DNA from: Hormiphora californensis
Taxonomy: Eukaryota; Ctenophora; Tentaculata; Cydippida; Pleurobrachiidae
Direction: 5' to 3'
Length of the DNA: 64,000 bases
Assembly (NCBI GenBank): GCA_020137815.1
Contig: CM035353.1
Coordinates: forward strand, 3,840,471 to 3,904,470
The notes beneath the pieces were generated by a model. It searched no databases. It was not told where the DNA came from and was given only the letters and a program-made list of their open reading frames with translations. Made by a program: the position numbers and the translations under genes. Position 1 is the stretch's first letter. Every line of letters begins with the position of its first letter. Positions 48,338 through 61,900 of the stretch are shown here, in pieces.

Positions 48338-49042
48338 TGCTGTATTTTTGTGCTTATTTATCTATTATTTTTGGATGCTGGAACAGTTTCAACCAAAACC
48401 GATTTTGTTATTCGTCGTCCTGTTTTTCAGTCTCTAAAGTCCTTCTGCTAATAGCAGACTGCTATTGTGTCGAATGACTATAATTGACTACCCATGTTTT
48501 CTTATTCCAGGATTATGTCCAGATTTATTCCGATTTCCCAGGAATGGCGCCTCCGTGTTGAAGATTAATTGTGCCCTCGCGGCAGCCCATACAATCTCAT
48601 TGGGCACGGTATAATTTTAGGAGCTCGTGTTGGGATCCCGAACTCCAATCATTGAGCCGCCCTACTGTGTATCGGCAGAGATCAGATCTGCAGGTTATCT
48701 TTTGGTCCGGGTGAAAGACTGTTGCAAGTCTTCGAGGATTTCTCTCTCTCTCTCTCTATCTCTCTCCCGATTCCCCAAACTTAGCAAGTGACTATACATT
48801 AGTACGACCAGCTCTCTTGTCCCGTGTCATGGAAACCATCCAGTGGGGGGCGCTGACAATATTGCTTAAAATAATCATGCGCACACGGAAGGGATAAGAT
48901 CGTGCGCACATTCACAAGCAGGTGTCATGACACCTGCTGAATTGACATGTCAATTCGTCATCGCGTGTTACCTCATTGGTCACATGGTCATTGGTAGTGG
49001 ATAGTATCCACTACCAATCCACTGGATACTGGATAGTTGTTA
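48338..49042. other. Interval with clustered short palindromes
   Basis: Three palindromes in 100 bp: AGCAGGTGTCA/TGACACCTGCT (48917-48938), GAATTGACA/TGTCAATTC (48939-48956, directly abutting), and ATTGGTAGTGGATA/TATCCACTACCAAT with a 1-nt loop (48990-49018). A short CT tract lies at 48740-48766. No exon recognised. Confidence 0.75.
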
Positions 49043-49546
<504 letters not shown>

Positions 49547-49629
49547 CCAGAAACGACAAGCACTTCAAACGGTTCGCACGACGTTTAAAAGCACACGTCT
49601 TAACCTCCCTTCATATCTTTGCTTTAGAA

Positions 49630-51150
<1,521 letters not shown>

Positions 51151-52127
51151 GTAGGTCAGATGAAATCATGCAGCAATCAAATTATAGCACAGCTGAACCA
51201 AAAAAGTTACAATAGTTCTGACAGCTATCTGAATTAAAAATTCAAAAATTCAAATTTAAAATTATGAAATTATAAAGATCCTTGCCTTAGAAATCTTACA
51301 CTAATTCACAGTTTTTAAAACGCTTTAAACCGATGTTGTTTCTCTCATCCTGTTATCCATTCTCCAAGTAATGTTCATAATGATAAGGAGACTGGAGGGA
51401 GAATCTGAGTAAATAAGATATGAGAAAACAGTCGTGCCTGAACCTCAGGTTTAGGCCATGGTTATTTTCCACTGAGACCTGAGAACACATGACATTATAT
51501 CCTGAATTTCAATATGTTTTTGTTTGTATTGTTTGGTGGTACAAGTGTATATTGTTTAGTGACGTCTGTGTATATTGATGCAGCCATGTATTGTTTATAA
51601 GTGACGTCAGTCGGAAACCCTGCAGAGCTAAGTGTTTCTCGCTCATTACCACCCCCCCCTCCTTAAAACACAATGTAGCATTCATAGAAGTTGTTCGAAA
51701 AGGAAATGATGGTTAATCGGTCCCCGCACACAAATCGATCTCTTCCCGGCCACCATTTGTATGAATGCCTGTTTTGTTCCGGGGAGCGGGGGGAAACAGG
51801 CCGGTCGAGCAAGCTGCAGACCAATGCTTCATTGTGCCGGGTTAAAACGCATATTAGCATAGTACCCAGGCGGGTCGAATGTTCACGTTCATTTAGCTCA
51901 TGGTTGTCATGAGAACCATTAACGCTTGTGTTCACGTGCGCTTTTCAATATATAGAGCGAGACCATTATACGACTGGTATATTCTATTCGTTCAGCTGGT
52001 ATCTTATACCAGCTGAACGAATAGAGTAGAACTAGAACATAAAATGGAGAGCTGAACGAGAGCCGGAAATGTGGAAAGCTTTTTTTCAAGTTTTCTTTTA
52101 TATTGTGAAAAGTATTTTTCTTTGTGT
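51151..52127. other. Interval with MITE fragment and a 19-bp hairpin
   Basis: A GAAAACAGTCGTGCCTGAAC MITE fragment lies at 51425-51490. A hairpin CTATTCGTTCAGCTGGTAT/ATACCAGCTGAACGAATAG (loop CTT) lies at 51984-52024. No exon recognised; the expected third exon of the F5/8C fragment is absent. Confidence 0.5.
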
Positions 52128-52714
52128 CAGGCTATAAGCATACTGATCGTGATGATCATAATCAGGTCAGTGTGCGGAGATTTTGATGGTCACCATCAAA
52201 GAAGCGCACACACTGATGGTTATCATCATGATGGAGGCTTGATGCATCATGATGTTCTCAAACCATAGTGTGTTCACGTTTGATCATCATAAACCATAGT
52301 GTGCGCACGTTTGATCATCATAAACCATGCTCAACTTGCCTTTTGATCATGATCATCATGACCAGTGTGCTCAGCATGATGATGCTATCTCCCCCTTGCC
52401 TAGTCGCGCGCTCTGAGAGGCTGTTGCATATCACGTGACCTGTACAACAGCCTCTCAGTGCGCGCGATTCGTACCACGTGGTACATATCACATGACTACA
52501 GTGCAGCCCTCCATAAGAATAAGATCAGAACGTGCGCACACTAGGTGTTGATGATCATCATCCAACTTAAGAGACGGCTCCGGGGCCAGCTCTTACGTGA
52601 TGATCATAATGTTCCGCACACTGCAGTTTTTTGCAGATGATGATGATCAAAACCATGAGCACACTTCATCTTTTTAACTGATTATGATCATCACGATCAG
52701 TATGCTTATAGCCT
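52128..52714. mobile_element. Fold-back element rich in GATGATCATCATGATCA
   Basis: Perfect 37-bp inverted ends (AGGCTATAAGCATACTGATC... at 52128-52164 and its complement at 52678-52714). The interior reiterates GATGATCATCATGATCA and GTGCGCACACTG-like words, giving many secondary hairpins. Confidence 0.85.
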
Positions 52715-52816
52715 TACGGCTTCTGCAATTGCACTTGTCGATATCCCTACTTATAATATTGTACATACAGTATACTGTCAAACTGTTCAATTTCATCTTT
52801 CAAGAGAACTAGAAAG

Positions 52817-52952
52817 CTTTCGTTTTTCTGAAACTGTCAATCATATAATTCTACAAAAGCCATTAAAATTAATTTCAATAACGGCCGTTATTGAAATTAA
52901 TTTTAATGGCTTTTGTAGAATTATATGATTGACAGTTTCAGAAAAACGAAAG
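52817..52952. repeat. Perfect 136-bp palindrome without spacer
   Basis: Arms 52817-52884 and 52885-52952 are exactly complementary, centred on CGG|CCG. It ends 18 bp before the start codon of the large receptor gene, so it occupies the likely core promoter or 5' UTR. Confidence 0.95.
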
Positions 52953-52970
52953 AACTATAATTCTTCCAGA

Positions 52971-55900
52971 ATGTTAATTGTTTTACTGTGTTGGGTTATG
53001 CACCTAACCATGGTGGTGGAAGGTTATGAAAGCTACCATTACCTGTCTTATTACTACATAGCGGAGCTAGACACCACCCTGAATTCTTCTTCAACCTTCT
53101 GCATGGAAGTTGCCTTCATGGAGGGCGATGTGAGTTTTATATTAATACTAGCGCACCCATTGGGTGCGCCACAAGTAATAGTTTTTTTAATAACCCACCC
53201 GGCTTCGCCGGGTGGTTCTTTTCGCCCTTTCAACGTCAATAACACGGTTGCCAAGGCAACTGAATTGGTAACTATGGGGACTGCCCTGTTAAAAGTCATT
53301 CGAAAATATCAACAAACTTCCACTGGAAGTTCAAAAAGTTTGAGCAACAGCTTTACAGCTTTGGGCACATAAAGTGTTTTATGAAGGAGCAGCCTGTCGC
53401 GTAGATACCGCTGAACGAACGACCACCACTTCGACGCGACATCTCCAAATTATAATAGAGATATTATTACAATTTGAAAGCTTATTCGATAAATCTTAAC
53501 AGTTTTCACTAACGCTAGGTTTCATTTTGGCAATTATAATGTCATCTTAATTTATCGTCAGGATCTGTCTCGAAACCACTCTGGGATCCATGCAGTGATT
53601 TATTAAACTTACTTCTTTATAAGGGAGATAACTTTCACATCTACTGGACCAACACCCCCCTCAATGGATCTCACAAAGTACAAAAGGATACCAAAACGGA
53701 ATACTTCAACAGTTGCCCCGCGGACACAAAACTATGGTACATCCGCTGTTCTTCCAGTGACAATAAGATCCAACTGTATTGCGGTGACATCCTTGTTTTG
53801 GAGCGTGGTATAGATTGGCCCCAAGGAGCAGAGGGTAGTGAGTTAGAGATCATCTTTAAAGATGCGACAAACCCAGAAAATGAGGATTCAAATGGTAGAT
53901 ATTGGTCCTGGAATAAGTACTGTAAGTACGGGTTTATATGTTGGGTTTAGATCTATTCGGGGCCTGGCAAGGCCCCCCGACCCGAACATAACCCAATCTC
54001 AACCCATCCCCCCTAAAACAACGGGGCCGAGCCGACAGGCCCTCTATAACAGATGCCAAAAAACCATAACCATAACCATAACCATAACCATAACCATAAC
54101 CATAACCATAACCATAACCATAACCATAACCATAACCATAACCCTAACCATAACCATAGATATTTTTAGAGTGAAAGTTTTGAAGCTCCCTGAAGTAGTA
54201 GAGAGGTGTTCTATGGCTCGTTGGAAAGGTCTCGAGGTCCCGCGTGGGGGTGTGGCGATGGCCATACCCAAACCTATAAGGGATAGGACGCGAAAAACAG
54301 TCAAAATAATTATTTCACCTTTCTACTGCTTCTAATTGCCGAGTTCAGCATACCCCTTAAGGGGTATGCTGAACTCGGCAATTAGAAGCAGTAGAAAGGT
54401 GTTCTAGGGTGCGTTCGAAAGCTCTCGAGGTACTGAAGTAATTGGAATGTAATTGGAAGTAATGACATGTAATTAAAATGTAATTACATGTAATTAAAGG
54501 GTAATTACATGTAATCAAAAGGTCTAAATGACCCCAAATGACAATTTAGACATATTTTGACATATTTGGAGGCCCTGAGACCAGCGGGTGGCCAAATTTA
54601 ATCAGGTTTCGGGTCGGCTGACGTAAAAACTCCGCGTTTTGGTCGAGATATATACATACACGTAAACAGCTCGTTTAGCAGAGTGATATTAAGATATTAT
54701 TTCATTCCAATTTGTAGATGATGTAGGTGTTGTAGGTGCTCTTAATTCTGTGTTATTACCCCTAACTATTTGTAGATGCTGAAAAGATCTCTGGAAGTGG
54801 TCCGGTGGAGACAGATGAAGCGTATTACCAAAACATTGCGGATAAAAACACGGCATACAGAGTCTTCTTTTTCTACTACCCCGACAGCGTTTCATCAACA
54901 ACAATGCACTTGAAAAACTCCATTGACTACGAATGGAAGTTTGATGACTCATTCATTGGCTATTTCTATTATACAATTGACCTAGAGATACGCTACGCGA
55001 ATGAAGGTAAACAACTTTAGTAGTAGTTTGAATTTTTAGATTAATTCTGAATTTTATCCCACATATTATTTACAAATTCCTTCAGAGCTCAGCTTACTGG
55101 GAATGAATTTAACAGATAATCAGGATCACTTTACCATAACTACATGTAAGGAAACATGCAAAGGATCGGGAACAGGGAACTCAAGAGTGATAAAACTTAA
55201 ACTAGAAACAGATACATCTTCCCTCAAGCTTTTTTGCAGCTTGACAAACACGGAGATGTGCCGAATAGAATATACAACGCCGTTTACTCAAAATGGAATA
55301 ATTTTGGAGTTGTTCTCTCGAACAGAGGATGTAGTAAAAGGCAGTCTCTACTTTGCACATAGTAAGGAAATAAAAAATGTTATTGATAAAAACACTGATT
55401 TGGTAGTCTGTAATAGGTACAGAATTTGTTATGTTTCCTAACCTTTCAGTTTCTGATATTTGTACAGTGGCCAATTCAATCCCAAGAACTAACGCATTCT
55501 ATGGTGATGGTAAGATATATAATAAAATTTTTAATTTAAAATTTAAATAGAAACACCATGCCCCAAAAATAGTACATTTTTAATTGTAGGATTGTTTAAC
55601 ACAAGAATAAACAACTTTTTTCACGTGTTTTCTTGACTTACAGTGAATAATATTTTCAAATTCACAGGTCTGATCAATGATAAAATGTTGGTTAGCTCGA
55701 CTACCCAGGCTGCCAAATCCTCTGCTTGGTCTGTGATTAATGGTGACTATGATGGACAAAACACATGTTCAAAGGAGGCTGACATATCAAACATCAACAA
55801 TTACTTGAAGATCGATCTCTTTAGAAAGTATACGGTGAAGCGTGTCAGCATTTTCCAGGTCTCATCAAAGCAACAATGTGAGATGTTCCAGGCGAAACGA

Positions 55901-58900
55901 TTAAAAGGAGCTAAGGTAGATGCAGCTTATAAATTCTTTTTGCAACTCGTCGACATGATCGATGATCGTAGTATATTGTACTAAGTATAACAGTCGGACC
56001 CCAATTTATCGGAAACCCCGATATGGACAAAACTCTTTCCCCTGAGGGTGCCGTTAAATCGGGTTTGGTTGTACAGAGTGTACATCAAAGTTAATGAAAT
56101 ATAATTTATAGATTTTCGTTGGCACTACACTGTGTGGCACTGTATCAGAGGAGGATGCTGTGAAAACTGTGATTGAAATGGATTGTGGTACAATCGGAAT
56201 CAGAGGAAGTTCAGTGTGGGTGAACCATACATCCATCACTATTTGTGAGATTTCTCTATACGGTAGGTAAAAATTACAAAACAAAACACGAGTAAAAAGT
56301 ATGCACTTTGCTCCTCAAGTGCAGCTTTCATTAAACCCCTGACTATTATAATGACTACCTATATTCCTACAGGCTCGCGACTTGATGATGTAGGAGATGG
56401 AATTGTTACAAACTATAATGAAACAGTGTACCAGCTAGAGGGGAAATACGTGACACTCAACTGTAGCTTTCATAACATAAGAAGTGCTTGGTTTAACTCA
56501 ACTGACCAGCGTAACATTACAGGTAATTAGGAAATGTTAACTTCAAATGTTCAATTATAAATTATCTAACAACTAGTGAGCGTCTCTATAACAGTCCGTC
56601 ATACACATTTTTATTAATAATAGACAAATATCAATCAAGTTTTATTCTAGAGAAGGGATGGTTCTTCTTATTAATCAAATGCTATTTATCGTCGTGGGTT
56701 AACCATTTATTATTAATCTCTATAACAGTCCGTCATACACATTTTTATTAATAATAGACAAATATCAATCAAGTTTTATTCTAGAGAAGGGATGGTTCTT
56801 CTTATTAATCAAATGCTATTTATCGTCGTGGGTTAACCATTTATTATTAATCTCTATAACAGTCCGTCATACACATTTTTATTAATAATAGACAAATATC
56901 AATCAAGTTTTATTCTAGAGAAGGGATGGTTCTTCTTATTAATCAAATGCTATTTATCGTCGTGGGTTAACCATTTATTATTAATAATATTAATAGTCGT
57001 GTGATTTGCACGTGAATGCTAGGTTTGAGTGAATATATAATGTACATTTAAATCCTCGCTTTTATATTCATTATCATCACTAGCAAAACTGGGGCGATCG
57101 TACCGATCGCAAATCGAGGGACCTGTTTCTATCTTTTCCTCTCTGCCTCACTCTGTCTGTCTGTCGCTATGTATCTCTATCTCTCTATCTCTATCTCTCT
57201 ATCTCTATCTTTCTGTCTCTCTCTCTCCCCCACAAAGTCCTAGTGATAGACCAGGTAGCTAAGCGAGCTACCTTGTGATGTGATCCCTCTCTTTTTCTTT
57301 CTCTCTTTCTCTCCCTTTTATGTATGTGATGTGACCCCTCAAGTTCGCAAGCAGTTCTCAAGCACTTGTGATACGTGATACTTACGAATCACGTCGTCAC
57401 ACTGACGGATCACGTCGTCACACTGACGGATCACGTCGTCACATTGACGGATCACGTCGTCACATTGACGATAGGGTGTCACATTTCCGTGCAAATTTGC
57501 ATTAGATATAGTTAGATTAAGTCCAAAAACCAATTAAATAAATTAGTTTGGATGCCCGGGGCCCATACATGGTGTCACGGGGGTAACACCTTTAGGCTAC
57601 TGCCATAATTAACGGCATATCTCGTTAATTGTTAATTGTTATATCCTTCAATCTATCTCTATCTATCTCTCTCTCACTCTCTCTCTCTCTCTCTCTCACA
57701 CACTATTTCTCTCTCTCTCTCTCTTTCTCTCTCACTGTTTCTTTCACTATATCTCTCTTTTTTCTCTCTCCTCTTATTTATCTCTCCGTCTTTCTTGATT
57801 ATATCTCACTCTTTCTATCCTAATTTCTTTTGCCTTTATCTCTCTCGATATCCATCATTTATGACAGTAACCTAAAGGACAAAGGTGTTACCCCGTGACA
57901 CCACATGGGCCCGGGCATCCAAACTAATTTATTTAATTGGTTTTTGGACTTAATTTCTGTTATTTTTGGTGTTAAATAGAAAAAGCTATTTTTTCTGATT
58001 TCTGCATATTTTCGAACTTGAATAGTTCATACATAAGCGAATAACGACTAAACGGTGAGAGATACGACTTTTTGTCAGGGGGACGACCCCCCATAAATCG
58101 ACTATTCTGCGCTGGAATATCTCCATGAAAACGTTCTAGGACCAGCCGAATATTAAGAACTAGAAAGCCCATTGAACACCCCCCACCCGTCTCTATGTCC
58201 CCGCCCCCCCCCCCCTCTTACTCTTCGTCTCTCCATGTCGGGGTAAAGAGGTTGGTATTATAGTGGTAGAGCGCTCATGGTGATAAACATCAAGGGAAAT
58301 TCCGCTAAATAACATGTAGAATCAGTTGATAAAGATCCGTAGAATTGAAGCTGTGTAGAGAATCAACGGGGTACGTAGGTAGAAAGGCTTTGGTAATCAT
58401 GGCGACCCCAGCAGTAGATCCCAAAACACCACGAAACACCACAGGAACACGCAACAAACAACATGCACGTGCAGTATCCCCCCAAAACCTCCAATATCCC
58501 TCCCAGGGCACTTCCTTGGCAACCCCCTCTATTTGCACGTGGGATACTCCATCATACTCATCACGCCACTCATTCCTACTTTATAAAATTATATTCTTAA
58601 TTTTAAGAATATGCATTAAATCATGAATCGGTGCATAAATATGCAAATAACGGCTTAACAGTGCCAGATAGAGATTTTTGTCCCGAGTAAGACCCCCCAT
58701 AAATCGACTATTTTGCGTCGAAATATGTCCATGAAAACGTTCTAGGATCAGCCGAACTGGAAATATTAAGAATATGCATTAAATCATGAATCGGTGCATA
58801 AATATGCAAATAACGGCTTAACAGTGCGAGATACGACTTTTAGTCCGGGGGACGACCCCCCCATAAATCGGCTATTTTGCGTCGAAATGAAAACGTTCTA

Positions 58901-61900
58901 GGACCAGCCGAAGTGAAAATATTGAAAATATGCATAAAATCGTGAATAGGTGCATAAATATGCAAATAACGGCTTAACGGTGCGAGATAGAGATTTTTGT
59001 CCCGAGTAAGACCCCCCATAAATCGATGATTCCGCGTCGAATAAGACCAGTTTCAAGATTCTATGACCTTCGAGTCATGTCATATCGCGACCATGGTTTA
59101 AATGAATATTTAATGACTAATTAATGAATAATTAATGAACTATGGCGATTTCGAAGTTCTCACACAGCTATTACCGAGCGCAATGATGTAAGGAACCACT
59201 GTTCCAAACGGCAAGTCTCTACTTGTGGTTTAGGAGAACACTCAAAGATAAAAAAGCGTCCTCCTCCCCTCCCCTCCCCTCCCCTCCCCCTCCTTACATT
59301 TTTGCATTTTGGGACCCCTCTGGCAAATTTTTACCTTACATCCGATCGTTCTGAAAATTTGCATGCCTCTTCTCCTATATGAGGGCCCTCAGAGTACAAA
59401 ATTTCAGCTCTCTACTTCATCTGGAACATGCTTTTTTAAAGCATCAAAAACCCCGAAATCTGCAATGGTATATAGTAGCACTGGTTTCACGCGCTTGTGT
59501 GTAGAAGTGTTGCGTGTGCTCTCTCTTTTGTTTTTTGAGTTAGAGGGTATTTCTCTTAGGTGGGGGCTGTGCCCCCACACCCCCGTTTATGGTGGGGGCT
59601 GTGCCCCCACACCCCCCTTTTGGGCCCGGGGCACTTGCCAGTGCTATGATTATAATTTGGAAATGTCGCTATAGCGACATTTCCAAATTATAATAGAGAT
59701 TGGCTCAGTTCGTTAACTCAAATTCCTGTTTAGATTGGAAAACGTCATATGCTGCTGTTAACGTTATGACAGCAGCACTGCCAGTAAAATACACCTGTAA
59801 GCTGGAAAACAACAAACTGGAAAAGACCATCACTGTCAGTCCTATAAAAATAACAGACTGTAAGTTGCATAGCATAAGCAAGAGTTGGTTTAATAGTTAG
59901 CCCTCAAACTAGGCGCTGACCTTAATCTCACAAAGCTATAACAGCCGCTTCGGAAACATTTTTATACTAACACTGTTATTGAATGATAACACCCCCAAAA
60001 AGTAAATCAGATAATTAAAGAAATAATAAAACAATAATAAAACAATTAAAGAAATAATAAAACAAACATTTGGCTACTAAAATCAAAGTCCAACTATAAA
60101 ATTATTATAGGTTACTGAAACTTTTGGATGAAATAACTTTTTATTTTAGTTACAGCGGTTCTTGAAAATCGAGGAGGAACAGTGGACTGCGTGGTTGAGA
60201 AATGGACACCAAAGGGCGGAAATAAATCCGTTTATCTTTGTCCCGATCACCTGTCAACATACGAGTACAGTTCTCTTGGTAGCTTGTGCATCTTTGATAG
60301 ACCCTGTAACAGTTCCTCTCTCAACTACCAAGCGTGCGGGTGCAGCCATATTGATATCACCATGGTCGACACCATCAATCAGGTGAAAACTTTTTGTACT
60401 AGTAAATAAATAAGTATTAGTTAATACTTATTTATCAATTAACTTCTATGCAGTGACTGTGAATTTTAATAAATAGGAAAGGTTGTAGAGTCTACACACT
60501 ATATGTATGTGTCGCGGTTTGACAGCCATATATATATAGTTTGACCCGCGGCTGTATTTTGAATAGCGGGGGAAACAGCCGTGCCTGAACCCGAGGTTCA
60601 AGCCAAGGTTATTTTTCATTGAGACCTGAGATCTTAGGTTTCAATGACGGCTATTTCCTTAAATCTCAGGGAATAGCCGTCACTGAAACCTGAGATCTTA
60701 GGTCTCAGTTGAAAATAGCCGTGGCCTGTATCTGAGGTTCAGGTACGACTGTTTTCCCCCACAGCACGCAAGATAAAACTCCTTAAATCCTGTAGTAGGC
60801 CAGTTTCGACCACCGTGAAATATATCAAGCATAGACATTTTGAATTGTACATAATCTCAGCTTTCCAATGCGCCCACGCTCATGCTTCAACTCCATCAGG
60901 ATCAGGTGGAAGACCAAGATGACCAAGAAGATGACCAAGATGACCAAGATGACCAAGATGACCAAGATGACCAAGATGACCAAGATGACCAAGATGACCA
61001 AGAAGATGACCAAGATGACCAAGATGACCAAGAAGACCAAGAAGATGACCAAGAAGATGAAGGATCAGATGTGTTCAATATAGAGACACTATTCTGTATC
61101 TATAAAGGTGGCGCTGGAAGATACCTAGCTGTTTATACTGAGCTCATGTGTCAAAGTCAGGTATTTATACCGGATAGAGTACAACTTACAGTATCCCTTG
61201 CAGTATCCCTCTATTAGCAGTCCATATACATTTGCTGTTTTCAAATTTGTGATCTATATTCCCCTTTCAGAGTTTTTGTGAAGCCGGTGGAACGGTATGC
61301 AATACTACAGCTGGTAATGTCACGAGTGAAGATGACGGAGAACCTTCTACAGATTTATCTACTAAGAAGTGTATTGGAAGTACGAAACTCTTGGCGAAAG
61401 GCTTGGATTGTAATCGACAATTGGATTGTGACAAATCCTTTGTCCTGAATATGACGAGTAACAAGCAATACTTCAAGTTTGAGGACGAATACAGTTGTGG
61501 GAGTGAAGACCAAAACTTCCCTTCCGGGGGTGCTACCGGAGTGAATTGCAGCCGAACGTAAGTGTAGTGTACTAAACTTTCTCAAACTACACTGCTATTT
61601 GGTAACATAGACACCTGGCGGCGCCAGTGGCGGGGGTCGCGCCAGGTGTCTATGTTACCAACACTGCTATAGTACCAGTGTAGTAAGTAGTGTACTAAAC
61701 TTTCTCACTAACAGTGCAGTAACACTACTGTGTAGTATGTATAGTTATAATCATGATAATTTAGTAACAGCACCGTTTTTGTGAAAGGTGCCGGGACTTG
61801 TCACAGCTAGTAATAAAATGAAATCTTTTCAGGACATCAGCATCAACGGAGAATATTTGGGTGCCACCTCTTTATTTGTGTGATGGCCATAACATGTGTT

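Noticed and set aside
53130-53372. Extension of the large receptor's exon 1 through the open frame to 53372
   Set aside because: A strong GTGAGT donor at 53130 and the matched acceptor at 53623 give a coherent protein; the extension contains a GGGTGCGCC/GGCGAAGCC hairpin-rich insertion-like sequence.
55410-55440. Donor at AATAG|GTACAG for exon 4 of the large receptor
   Set aside because: It puts the next exon out of frame with an immediate TGA; the GTAATA donor at 55410 keeps phase 1.
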